Shown: in pieces, positions 1 through 11,602 of the stretch
How positions within the stretch are numbered: position 1 is the stretch's first letter
How the letters are laid out: each line of letters begins with the position of its first letter
Source of the DNA: Posidonia oceanica
Lineage: Eukaryota; Streptophyta; Magnoliopsida; Alismatales; Posidoniaceae
NCBI GenBank assembly: GCA_037176725.1
Contig: JAZBRS010000060.1
Span: 59,796,001 to 59,860,000, forward strand
Length of the DNA stretch: 64,000 bases
Direction: 5' to 3'
Notes under the pieces: model-generated
The model's database searches: none
Seen by the model: the letters and a program-made list of their open reading frames with translations, nothing else
Told to the model about the DNA's origin: nothing
Position numbers and translations under genes: made by a program

Positions 1-3000
1 AAAGTTATCACTTTTCTTTTCCTCTGCAGTCGATAGGTCCGAAACCTATCCTTCCTGTAGGTAAGTCAGAAACTTATCACTTTTCTTTTCCATTGCGGTC
101 GATTTGTCCGAAACTTATCAGTTTTCTTTTCCATTGCGGTCGATTTGTCCAAAACTTATCACTTTTCTTTGCCTTTGTGGTCGATATGTCTGAAACCTAT
201 CCTTCCAGTCGATAAGTCCGAAACTTATCACTTTTCTTTTCCTTTGCAGTCGATTGGTCGAAAACCTATCCTTCCGATCAATAAGTCCGAAAATTATCAC
301 TTTTCTTTTCCTTTGCGGTCGATAGGTCCAAAGGCTGTACTTTCGGTCGATAAGTCCGAAACTTATCACTTATCTTTCCATAGCGGTCGATAGGACCGAA
401 ACCTAACCTTCTGGTCGATAAGTCCAAAACTTATCACTATCCTTTTCCATTATGATCAATAGGTACGAAACATATCCTTCCGGTCGATTTGTCTGAAACT
501 TATCACTTTACCTTTCCTGTGCAGTCGATAGGACCGAAACCTTTCCATCAGGTCGATAAATCCAAAACTTATCACTTTTCTTTTCCATTACGGTCCATAG
601 GTCCGCAACCTATCCATCTGGTCGATAAGTCCGAAACTTATCACTATTATTTTCCTTAGCAGTCGATAGGTCCAAAACTTATCCTTCTGGTCGATAAGTT
701 TGAGATTTATCACTTTTGTTTTCCGTTGCGATCGATGGGTCCAAAACCTATCCTTCCGGTCGATATGTCCGAAACTTATCACTTTGTTTCCCGTTGCGGT
801 CGATAGGTCCGAAACCGAACATTTCGGTCGATAAGTCTGAAACTTATCACTTCTCTTTTCCTTTGCGGTCGATTGGTCCGAAACCAATCCCTTCGGTCAA
901 TAAGTCTGAAACTTATCACTTTTCTTTTCCTTTGCTATCGATAGGTCCGAAACCTATCCTTTCAGTCGATAGCTCCAAAACTTATCACTTTTCTTTTCAA
1001 TTGTGATCGATCGATCCGAAACCGAACATTCCGGTCGATAAGTCCGTAACTTATCACTTTTCTTTTCCATTGCGGTCGATCGATCCAAAACCTATCCTTC
1101 CAGTCGATAAGTCCGAAACTTATCACTTTTCTTTTCCTTTACGGTCGATAGGTCCGAAACCTATCCTTCCGGTCGATAAGTCTGAAACTTATCACATTAC
1201 ATTTCCATTGAGGTCGATAGGTCCGCAACCTATCCTTCCGGTCGATATGTCAGAAACTTATCACATATATTTTCCTTTGCGGTCGATAGGTCAGAAACCT
1301 ATCCTTCCGGTCGATAAGTTTGAAATTTGTCACTTTTCATTTCCTTTGCGGTTGATTGGTCCGAAACCTTTCCTTCCGGTCGATAAGTCTGAAACTTGTC
1401 ACTTTTCTTTTCCATTGCAGTCGATAGGTATGAAACCTAACCTTCCGGTCCATAAGTCCGAAACTTACCACTTTTCTTTTCCTTTGCGGTCAATTGGTCC
1501 AAAACCTATCCTTCCGGTCGATAAGTCTGAAACTTATCACTTTTCTTTTCCTTTGCAGTTGATAGCTCCGAAACCTATCATACCAGTCAATAAGTCTGAA
1601 ACTTATCACTTTTCTTTTCCTTTGCGGTCGATAGGTCCGAAACCTATCCCTCTGGTCGATAAGTCCTAAACTTATCAATTTTCATTTCCTTCATCTTCGC
1701 TAGGCTCGAAACCTATCCTTCCAGTCGATAAGTCTGAAACTTATCACTTTTCGTTTCCTTTGCGGTTGATAGGTCCGAAACCTATCCTTTTGGTCGATAA
1801 GTCCGAAACTTATCACGTTTCTTTTCTTTTACGGTCGTTAGGTCCGAAACCAATCCTTCCGGTCGATAAGTCCGAAACTTATCACTTTTCTTTTCCTTTG
1901 CAGTCGATAGTCCGAAACCAATACTCCCGGTCGATAAGTCCTAAACTTATCACTATTCATTTCCTTTGCGTTCTATAGGCTCGAAACCTTTGCTTCTGGT
2001 CAATAAGTCCGAAACTTATCACTTTTCTTTCCTATACGGTCGATGGGTTCGAAACCTTCCCTTCCAGTCGTTAAGTTCGAAACTTATCACTTTTCTTTTC
2101 CTTTGCGGTCCGTAGGTCTGAAACCTTTGCTTCCCGTCGATAAGAACCGAAACTAATTACTTTACTTTTCCATTGCTGCCGATAGGTTCAAAACATATCC
2201 TTCCCGTCGAAAAGTCAGAAACATATAACTTTTCTTTCCTTTACAGTCGATAGCTCCGAAACCTATCCATCCGGTCGATAAGTCCGAAACTTATCACTTG
2301 TCTTTATCTTTACGGTAAATAAGTCCGAAACCTATCCTTCCGGTCAATAAGTCTGAAACTTGTCACATTTCTTTTCCTTTGCGGTTGATAGGTCCGAAAC
2401 CTATCCTTCTAGTCGATAAGTCCGAAACTTATCACTTTTCTTTTCCTTTGTGGTCCATAGGTCCGAAACCTATCCTTTCGGTCTTTAAGTCCGAAACTAA
2501 TCACTTTTCATTACCTTTCCGGTCGATAGGTCCGAAACCCATCCTTCTGGTCGATAAGTTCGAAACTTATCACTTTTCTTTTCCTTTGCGATCGCTAGGT
2601 CCGAAACCTATTCTTCCAATCGATAAGTCCAAAACTAATCACTTTTGTTTTCCTTTGCGATGGATTGGTCTGAAACCAATCCTTTGGGTCGATAAGTGTG
2701 AAACTTATCACTTTTCTTTTCCTTTGTGGTTGATTGGTCCGAAACCTATCCTTCCGGCCAATAAGTCTGAAACTTATCACCATTCTTTTCCAGTGCGGTC
2801 GGTAGGTCTGAAACCTATCTAGCCGGTCGTTAAGTCTGAAATTTCTCACTTTTCTTTTCCATTGCGGTCGATAGGTCTAAAACCTATCCAACCGTTCGAT
2901 AAGTCTGAAACTTATCACTTTCTTTTCCTTTGTGGTCGATAGGTCTGAAACCAATCCACCCGGTCGATAAGTCCGAAACTTATCACTTTTCATTTCCGTT

Positions 3001-4462
3001 GTGGTCGATAGGTCGAAAACCTATCCTTCCTGTCGATAAGTCCGAAACGTTTCACTTTCCATTTCCTTTGCAGTCGATAGATCCGAAACCTATCCTTCCG
3101 GTCCATAAGTCCGAAGCTTATCACTTTTCTTTTCCTTTGCTGTCGATAGGTCCGAGACCTATCCTTCCGACCGATAAGTCCGAAACTTATCAATTTTCTT
3201 TTCCTTTGCGATCGAAAGGTCCGAAACCTGCCCTTCTTGTCGATAAGTCAGAAACTTATCACTTTCCTTTTCCTTTGCGGTTGATAGGTCCGAATCCTAT
3301 CCATCCGGTCGTTAAGTCCAAAACTTACAACTTTTCTTTTCCTTTGCGATCGATAGGTCCGAAACCTATCCTTCCTGTCGATAAGTCCGAAACTTATCGC
3401 ATTTCTTTTTCTTTGCGGTCGATAGGTCCGAAACCAATCCTTCCAGTCGATAAGTCCGTAACTTATCACTTTTCTTTTCCTTTGCGGTCGATTGCTCCGA
3501 AACCCATCCATCCAGTTGATAAGTCCGAAACTTATCACTTTTCTATTCCTTTGCGGTCGATATGTCCGAAACTTATCACTTTTCTTTTCCTTTGCGGTCG
3601 ATAAGTCCAAAAGCTATACATCCGGTCAATCAGTCTGAAACTTATAACATTTCTTTCCATTGCGGTCGATTGGTCTGAAACCTATCCTTCCGGTCGATAA
3701 GTCCGAAGCTTATCGCTTTTCTTTCCCTATGCGGTCGATCAGTTCGAAACTTGACCATCTGGTGGTAAGTCCGAAACTTATCACTTTTGTTTTCCTTTGC
3801 GATTGATAGGTCCGACACCTATCCTTCTAGTCGATAAGTCCGAAACTTATCACTTTTCTTTTCCTTCACGGTCGATCGGTCTGAAACCTATCCTTCCTGT
3901 CGATAATTCCGAAACTTATTACTTTTGTTTTCCATCGCGGTCGATAGGTCTGAAACCAATCCATCATGTCGATAAGTCCGAAACTTATCAATTTTCTTTT
4001 CCTTTGCGGTCGATAGGTCCAAAACCTATCCTTCCGGTTGATAAGTCCGAAACTTATCACTTTTCTTTTCCCTTGCGGTCGATATGTCCGAAACCTATCC
4101 TTCCAATCGATAAGTCCGAAACTTATCACTTTTCTTTTCCTTCTCGTCGAAAAGACCGAAACTAATCACTTTTCGTTTCCGTTGCGGTCGATAGGTCCGA
4201 AACATATCCTTCCCGTCGAAAAGTCCGAAACTTATAACTTTTCTTTCCTTTGCGGTCGATAGGTTCGTAACCTATCCTTCCGGACGATAAGTACGAAACT
4301 TATCACTTTTCTTTTTCTTTATGGTAAATAGGTCCGAAACCTATCCTATCGGTCGATAAGTCCGAAACTTATCACTTTTCATTTCCTTTGCGGTCGATAG
4401 GTCCAAAACCTATCCATCCGGTCGATAAGTTTGAAACTTATCACATTTCCTTCCTTTGCGGT
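1..4462. repeat. 69-bp satellite array, first part
   Basis: This is a head-to-tail tandem array, about 65 copies, with a 69-bp monomer made of two related halves of about 41 and 28 bp. The long half carries GATAAGT-ccgaa-ACTTATC and the short half GATAGGT-ccgaa-ACCTATC. Each is a perfect 7-bp inverted repeat around a 5-nt loop, and the halves are joined by a pyrimidine-rich linker (ttttcttttcctttgcg). Copies differ by scattered substitutions and small indels, so the array is old or not well homogenised. Because 69 is a multiple of three, stop-free frames run through many copies on both strands. I regard these frames as a by-product, not genes. The array begins before the window and resumes after the solo LTR at 10438. 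Confidence 0.95.
4458..4462. repeat. Target-site duplication GCGGT of the first solo LTR (left copy)
   Basis: GCGGT occurs here and again at 10438-10442, directly flanking the LTR. Removing the LTR and one copy restores an uninterrupted satellite monomer (tttgcggtcgataggtc), which confirms the insertion. Confidence 0.93.
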
Positions 4463-6364
4463 TGTTGACACCCCATCTTGGCAGGCTTGGACCATTATGG
4501 GACCCTCTGGTGATTGCTGGACTCAAACCCTAACCTAAAACCAAACCCTAACCCTCTTCTTTACCTTTCAAAACCAAGCCCAACTTGACCTAAGCCTTTA
4601 CCCCTCTTCCCAAGCTCAAAACCTGACCAAAATCCTTAGGAAAACCCACCAACACCCACTTATCAAACCTACCCAAGAACTTAGAAATTTCCAACCCAAG
4701 ACCATTCCCAAAAACCCTAGAAAACCTAGGTAAAACTCCCCTTTTTCTACACCTTAAAAACCCTCCAAAACCTCCTTGAAACCAAACCAAAACTTCAGAT
4801 CCAGCTCCTCAAATCCTAGACTACCCACTCCCCAAGTTTCATCCCATTCCAAGACCTCTAAGCCTTCCATTTGCCCTAATTATTCTTTTCTCTCTTCGGG
4901 ATTATCATTTTCTCTCTCCTCTCTCTCTCCTGATTATCATCTCTCTTTTCATCACCCTTTTGCTCTTTTTCCTGCCTGGCTGTGGGCCCCCTTTGTGCTT
5001 CTATCCCTTCTCTATCTTATTCCTATTTTTACTTTATTTTTAACATTTTTCCTGAATTTTAAAAAATCATTTCCCTCCAACTCATCTCTTTCCCTTTTAT
5101 TTCCCCCTTTTTCCATTTCCTTCCTCCTTCTCTTTTCCTTTTCTTTCTTTTGCTAAAATCCATAAAAACCCCTAAAAATCTGTAAAACTCTAAAACATAA
5201 GAGAAACAAATCAGAACTCTAAGGAAAATAATTAAAAAATGTTAAACAAACAATTAAAAACTTGAACCTAACTAAATCAAGCTAAAAAGGAAATCAAGCA
5301 TGCAAACTAAAAAATGCAAAACAAACTAAAAGAAAATACTGAAAAATCAAGGAAAAAACTAAAATAAAATCAAAACCCACCAAAAGTGAAAACCCTATCA
5401 AAAGAATTAAAAAAAAACAAACCCTAAAAAGAAGTAAAATAATTAAAACACTAAGATAAGTAATTAATGGAAGAAAAAAGCCTAACTTAGCAAACCTAAG
5501 AAAAAACAACCTAAGAACTTATTTGAAAAGAAAATAAAAAACACATTAAAAAGACTTAAAAACACTCCATCAAACCAGAGAAACCCAATTAAAAAAACAT
5601 CAAGAAAAATCAACAAATAAAAATCAAAAACCTAATTCAAAAGACTTAAGGAAGAAAAAAAAAACCTAAAAGACTAAAACTAAAAGCCCAAAACACATCC
5701 TAATTAACCTAAAAATAAATCCTAAAAATCCTAATTAACATCCTAAAATGCTTAACAAGAAAAACACAATTAATAAAACAATTTAAAAGATTTAACAAAC
5801 ACTTAATCAAATGGAAAACAAATTAAGAACAAAACAAAACCCTAAAACCCTAATCAAGCCCAAAACACACTAATTAACCCAAAACAGTCATTAAAAAATC
5901 TAATTAAAATCCTAACTCACAACACAACACCCTAATATTTTTACTTATTTTTAATTTATTTTTTCCTAATTTTATTTCCTTTCCTTTTCCTCTCTTTCTT
6001 TCTTTCTTCCTTCCTCATTTTCTTTCTTTTTTCTTCCTTACTGGGCCCATTGGCCCGTCTCGCCCTTTCTTCTCTATTTCTTTTTTCTTTTTTCGGCCCG
6101 CAGCCTGGCCTTCTCCTCCTTCTTCTTCCTTCAGCTTTCTGCGCTTTCCTCAGCTTTCTCCCGCGAGCGGCCAGCTATAGCTCTCCCTCCATCGTTCAAA
6201 TTTGAAGCCCTCCGTCCAATCACCTACAGAGCTTGCCGCCTCTCTTCCATTTCAGCACCTTTTCCGAGAGGCATTGAATGCCGGTCGCCTCGCCGTCTCG
6301 CGTCTGCTGCAGTGTCGCCGGTTGAATTCAAAAACTTCCAGTGCGCCAGCAGCCAGCCTCCTCC

Positions 6365-6375
6365 GGATAAAAACC
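6365..6375 (+). promoter_or_regulatory. Candidate TATA box in the solo LTR
   Basis: GGATAAAAACC lies inside the GC-rich block. The same place in element B's LTR has GATAAAAAG, and in element A's LTRs GATATAAG (sense strand). A CT/GA-rich segment follows within about 60 nt. The conserved position of a TATA-like word suggests the LTR promoter, but no start site can be proved from sequence. Confidence 0.35.
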
Positions 6376-9300
6376 TCCCGTTCATCCTTCAATTCCGATC
6401 GGTTAGCAACCAGCAGATCACCAGCAGCCAAACCCAGAGAGAGCAGACCTGAGAGAGCGAACCAGAGACCAATTCCAGAGCCTTTTCCCCACCTGAAACG
6501 ACCTCCATTCTCCTCCTCTGCACCCTCCAATTCCAGAGAAGAGAGAGCAGTAGGAGAAAGCCTGAGAGAGTTCTTGGCATCCCGGAGAGAGGCCACCCAT
6601 TCCAGAGCCATTCCCTACCCAATTCTTCTCCTTTTCCCCCTGAAATCCACAGCAGACCCTTCTCCTTCTTTTCCAATAACCCAGCACCACTTCAAGCCTC
6701 CATTCCTCTCCCAATTGGTCCCCCAAGTTCACCCAGAAACCCAGCAATCTTCCTCCACCCTTCCACGGACTTTCACCACCCAGAACCACCACCAGTTCAC
6801 CTGAATCCACCGCAGAAGCTAACTGCAAGCCAACTCCAATCCCTCCTGAAATTACCTTCACCACAGTCCGCCGCATCTTCCCAAACCTTCCCCAGATATT
6901 CACCTGAACTCCACCTTCTCGAAACACCTAGCCTTCAGCCTTCTCCTCCATCACAGACCGAAATCTTCACCACAAACACTTACCCCTCCTTCGGACCAGA
7001 AATCAGACCAGCCTTCAATCTCCCTCTACACTCTCCAGAACCATAATCCAATCATCCAGAACCACTCACCGGACCTCCAGCGACCTCCCGGAGGGTCCCA
7101 TCCAGTCCGACGTGCAGCGAACAACCCCTCCGACCTCCGGCCATCTGTCTGAACCCACAAAGTGCCGAATCGCCGCCTGAGCTCTGAAGCTTCCATCCGA
7201 TCATTTGGGAAGCACCGGAGGAACGTTCTGAAGCAGCTCCAGCCTCCGCGAGCAGCTGACAACGCCCGCAGCGACCGGACGACCTCCACCGGCGACTGCT
7301 GAAGCCATCGACGTCGGGAGGACAACTCAGACGCGGGCTCAGGTGATTCTTTACTCCCTTAGTCTTCTTTTCTTCTCGTGCTGCTTCTCCGTCCCTTAGA
7401 AATAGGATTCCGGCCCTCCTGCTCCGATTGCCAGCTCCGGTCAGATCGTCTTCTCCGGCAAGCTCTCCCGGTCTTCACGTCGCTCCGGCCAGCGGAACGC
7501 GCCTCCAGCAATCCCCTCAGGTCCGCACGAACCTCAGGAGTGTTCTCCGGCCCTCAGAACGCAGCGTCGCTGCGTCGATCGGCCGGACGAACCTTCTGAA
7601 ACTCTGTCGAACTCCGGCGACCGCTCCAGTCCATTCCAGGCCGCGTCGACCTCCGCCGATCGTCGTCCGACCTCCGCCCGAAGTAGGAGCAGCTCTCCCG
7701 CCGGTCTGCACGCCTCCAGCATCCCTGTGCCGGTAGTCGCGGGTGCTGGCAGCTTGCTGCTACAGTGCCCACGGCCGTCGGCCGTCTACTGTTGTTTTAT
7801 TTCTCTCTGGCTATAGTTTTTTGGTGAACATTGCATATTTGGTCCAAGTTTCTGTCATTTTACATTCCAGTCCTTATTTCATTTTATCTGCTGTTATTTT
7901 TGAATGGAAATCATATTAAATTGCATGATCTATTTATGGTTTTTAGTATTTGCAGTTTAGTCCATTTACTGTGCTTTCTAGTTATAAAAAGTTTAAGTTT
8001 AGCCCTTCTGTTTTTCATTTTAGCATCTGAGTCCTGCAGTAGTTTATTTAATTTTAATGTGTTAATTTTGCCTTATAATATTGCATTCTGTGTCCCTATT
8101 TTTCTCATTTTTGCATTTTAGTCCCCTGCACTGTAGAACTTAGGTTTTATTTTTAATTTTTGCTTGTTGCATTGCACATTTGTCCCTCTGTTTTTTCATT
8201 TTTGCATATAGGTCCTTTTTAAATGCACAGTAGTCTTCTGCATGCATATTTAGTTTATTGCATTGCATTTTCAACCCTGCATATTGTGAAAATTGCATGT
8301 CAGTCCATTATCAGTGTTTTCAGTGCATATTTTGCATGTTAAATTGCATTTTTGACCCTGCATGATTTCAAAATGACACATAGGTCCTTTGCATCCCTTT
8401 AAAATCATGTAAAATGCCTATTTTGCCCTCAAATTTGCATTTTAGCTCCCAAGATTGCAAAATTGCATGTGGGCCCTCCACTTGCATTCCCAGACTCCCC
8501 AGAACCCTGTTTTCTGGAATAATTGCATTTTAGCCCCTGATGTTTCCAAAATTGCACTCTGATTTGCCATTGTTTTCAAAACCTCCCCTAATGCATACCC
8601 ACTTTTAAAAATTGCATTTCAATCCCAATCCTTTGCAAAACTGCATGCAACCCCCCTGTTTTTCAAAACCGCTGCCTGAAAGCCCCAACCTTTTTCAAAC
8701 CTTTGCATTTAAGCCCGCCTTTTTAAAAAAATAGCATTTGAACCCCTGTTTTTCTAAAAATCCCCTTGTGTCTTTTCTTACTTCCTGCAAGCATTTGCAT
8801 TCATATAGTCTTGCATTTAGCATCTTTTGCACACACCAAAGCCCCTTAGCTCCCTTTCACTTGGGAGGACCTTTTTGCACACCCCTAGGACCTCCTGAAC
8901 ACTTAGATCTGTTCTTCTCCCCTGTTCTGATCCTCTGCCTTGAAGCTGCGATATCTTCCAATCCGGCCGTTGGATCTTCTCAAACAAGCTACCCAGACGA
9001 CCGCGGCGAAGCGCTCTTCAGCATGGACCAAGTGGATTTCAGATCAGGCCCCAAGATTTCCAAGTATGTCCTCCTGAACCCCTGCATTGCATTCCTTTGC
9101 ATATCATTTGCATAATTTGCTTTGTTTTCGCTTTCCGTCTCTTTGAGCATGTAGAATAGGACCTCCCCTTCCTGTCTATCAACTCAGATCCCCGTTTTGC
9201 GTACTCTTGGGTGTTTTGTGTTGTGTTTTCCCTGGATTCACTACTTAATGCAACTTCCTTCCCCTTTTTCTACGATCCGATCGCATCGCGAGCTTTGGGC

Positions 9301-9519
9301 AGCATGCGAGATAGATCGTGGAGCGGTTTAGTGGGAAACGGTCACAAAGAAGTGGTAATCCCTCCGTTTGCTCACTCTCCCCTCTGGTAGGTCTTCACAC
9401 CTACTCTGTGTGGCCCCGAACGGTGCCTGTTCTCACACACGCGCCGTTTTACCCCTCCTTTTGCTCCTTCTAATCTTTCTTCTTGCATTTGCATTCGCAT
9501 GGCTTTCCCGAAGTTTTAT

Positions 9520-9800
9520 CTCGTCGCTTTTGACACCGTTTTGCGTGCCTGCTTTGTTTTGGCACTGTTTTGCGTGCCTGCTTTGCCTTTGCGCCGTTTC
9601 ACGCGTTCGCTTTCGTTTTGGCACCGTTTTGCGTGCCTGCTTTGCTTTTGCGCCGTTTTGCGCGCTCGCCTCTTCTTTTGCACCGTTTTGCATGCTACTC
9701 TCCTTCTTTTGCACTGTTTTGTGTGCCATCTTGCTTTTCACCCGTTTTTGCGTGCCGCTCTTGTTTCTTGCCTCGTTTTGCACGTTTTACGCTGTTTTCC
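9520..9800 (+). repeat. LTR hairpin-repeat tract (solo LTR copy)
   Basis: Irregular repeats of about 30-40 bp are centred on ttttgcgtgcc and ggcaccg. Where both arms are intact they form GGCAC-(8 nt)-GTGCC inverted repeats. Matching tracts occur at the same relative position in the other LTRs of this window. Confidence 0.75.
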
Positions 9801-10315
9801 CTTGCATGTCGATCGCATTGCATGGTTTTACCGTTGTTTTGCCTTTTTCGCTTGCATTTGCATATAGGGCTGTGATGCTTACTGTCTGGAGTTCTCACGA
9901 GCTGGGTTTCGCCCGGTTCGGAACACAGACAGCGTAGCTGAGCACTTAGAGAGCACGTTTACTTCCTTGCTTTGCATCCTTTCACTTAGAGCACACCTTG
10001 AGCATTCATTTAGGCATTCATAGGCACATAGGCATTCAAATCTGCATTTCCCTGCGTATGCGAGCGTAAGCCTAGAAAGACCGATTCTCGGGCGTGTCGG
10101 GGGTGCCTAACACCTTCCCCGCGCGTAACAGGAGTCCTTGCCCTCTCTTGGCCCGCAATGACCATATCGCCCTTATCCTAGGCATGAGTCATCTCATTTG
10201 CATTCATTTGCACTTGTTTTCCTTTGCATTGCTTTGCTTTGCATTTCTTGCTTGGTTTTGCGTGTTAATTCACGCATTACCCCTGATTTTCCTTGTCTTC
10301 CGTTAATAGACATGG

Positions 10316-10324
10316 TGGCGACTC
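10316..10324 (+). other. PBS-like 9-mer inside the solo LTR
   Basis: TGGCGACTC is identical to the first nine bases of the family's primer-binding site but lies about 110 bp inside the LTR end. The same word occurs at the same place in element B's LTR (49067-49075) and element A's 5' LTR (38694-38702, minus strand). Confidence 0.7.
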
Positions 10325-10437
10325 TGATTTGTCTTATCTTCCTCTTTTCTCCTCGATTTTAAGTGTTTTCGAGTTGAGCCTCTTCCTCGGATCAATCGCC
10401 GCTAATAGTAAGCCTGATTCCGATTGGGATTACTACA

Positions 10438-10669
10438 GCGGTCGATAGGTCTGAAACCTATCCTTCCAGTCGATAAGTCCGAAACTTTTCACCTTTCTTT
10501 TCCGTTGCGGTCGATAGGTACGAAACCTATCCTTCCGGTCGTTAAGTCCGAAACTTATCACTTTTCTTTTCCTTTGCGGACGATAGGTCCGAAACCTATC
10601 CATCCGTTCGATAAGTCTGAAACTTATCACTATTCTTTTCCTTTGCTGCCGATAGGTCGGAAACCTATC
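10438..10669. repeat. 69-bp satellite array, continued
   Basis: A little over three further monomers follow the solo LTR in the same phase as the array at 1-4462, with the same GATAGGT/ACCTATC and GATAAGT/ACTTATC arms. The array stops inside a short half-unit at ACCTATC, where element B begins. Confidence 0.95.
10665..10669. repeat. Presumed left target duplication of element B (CTATC)
   Basis: The five bases before element B's TGTTGACACC are CTATC, the 3' arm of a satellite hairpin. The matching right copy should lie at element B's 3' end, outside the window, so this is a prediction. Confidence 0.55.
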
Positions 10670-11602
10670 TGTTGACACCCCATCTTGACAGGCTTGGATC
10701 CTTGGGGCCCTCCTGGTGATTGCTGGACTCAAACCTAACCCAAAACCAAACCCTAATCCTCTTCTTTACCCTCCAAAATCAGACCATCTTGACCTAGGCC
10801 TTTACCCCTCTTCCCAAGCTCAAAACCTAACCAAAACCCATAGGAAAACCCACCAACACCCACTTAGCAAGCCTACCCAAGAACCTAGAAATTTCCAAAC
10901 CTAGACCATTCCCAAAAACCCTAGAAAACTTAGGCAAAACTCCCCTTTTTCTACACCTTGAAACCCCTCCAAAACCTTCTTAGAATCAAACCAAAACTTC
11001 AGGACCAACACCTCAAACCCTAGACTACCCACTCACCAATTTTCACCCCATTCCAAGACCCTTAAGACCCCCTTTCATCCAAATTATCCTTTTCTCTCTC
11101 TGGGATTATCATTTTCTCTCTCCTCTCTCTCTCCTGATTATCATCTCTCTTTTCATCCCCTTTTTGCCCTTTTTCTGGCCTGGCTGTGGGCCTCCTTTGT
11201 ACTTCTATCCCTTCTCTACCTTATTCCAATTTTTACTTTATTTTTAGCCTTTTTTCTGAATTTTAAAAATCATTTCTCTCCAACCTATCTCTTTTCCTTT
11301 TATTTCCCTCTTTTTCCCTTTTCCGTCTTCCTTCTCTTTTCCTTTGCCTTCTCTTGCAAAAATCCATAAAAACCCCTAAAAATCTGTAAAACCCCAAAAC
11401 ATAAAAGAAACAAATCAGAACCCTAAGAAAAACAATTAAAAAACATTAAACAAGCAATTAAAAACCCAAACTTAACTAAATTAAGCTAAAAAGAAAACCA
11501 AGCATGTAAGCTAAAAAATGCAAAACAAATCAAAAGAAAACACTGAAAAATCAAGGAAAAAACTAAAATAAAACCAAAACCTACCAAAAGTAAAAACCCC
11601 AT
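10670..11602 (+). mobile_element. Element B, 5' LTR, left part
   Basis: This is the first 933 bp of a plus-strand LTR, starting TGTTGACACCCCATC. It stops at aaaaaccccat, where element A is inserted. The LTR resumes at 44349 (tcaaaagaattaaa). The joined sequence matches the uninterrupted solo LTR around 5390-5410, which proves the two parts were once contiguous. The segment is A-rich with many accctaa words and holds no gene. Confidence 0.93.
11598..11602. repeat. Target-site duplication CCCAT of element A (left copy)
   Basis: CCCAT lies directly before A's 3' LTR and again at 44344-44348 directly after A's 5' LTR, 32.7 kb away. This pair defines element A as one insertion. Confidence 0.93.

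Larger units (their letters stand above)
4463..10437 (+). mobile_element. Solo LTR of the Tat/Ogre-like family (plus strand)
   Basis: A 5975-bp LTR starts TGTTGACACCCCATC and ends GGGATTACTACA, with a perfect 5-bp target duplication and no internal region. It is therefore a solo LTR, most likely left by recombination between the two LTRs of an element. In order it holds an A-rich start (about 4463-5950), a GC-rich block (about 6050-7760), an AT-rich tract full of ttgcattttagtcc-like words (7800-8800), a conserved leader-like block (about 8850-9070), a tract of gcaccgttttgcgtgcc hairpin repeats (about 9520-9800) and a conserved terminal segment (about 9950-10437). Open frames in the GC-rich block occur in several frames and both strands and show no family likeness, so I do not call them genes. 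It is clearly homologous to the LTRs of elements A, B and C. Confidence 0.93.

Noticed and set aside
1070..1669. Long open frames through the satellite on both strands, with a 23-residue repeat
   Set aside because: They exist because the monomer is 69 bp and has no stop in those frames. Both strands are open, frames break at indels, and there is no promoter or gene context.
1..4462. CRISPR-like array (regular palindromic repeats)
   Set aside because: There are no unique spacers; the whole 69-bp monomer repeats. The genome is a plant and there are no cas genes.
5820..5940. Telomere-like CCCTAAA words in the LTR start and in 44800-44870
   Set aside because: They are scattered within an A-rich LTR segment, not tandem seven-base arrays, and recur in every LTR.
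6202..7736. Open frames in the GC-rich LTR block as captured host exons
   Set aside because: Several overlapping frames are open on both strands, none is kept across the LTR copies, and no family likeness is seen. High GC alone explains them.
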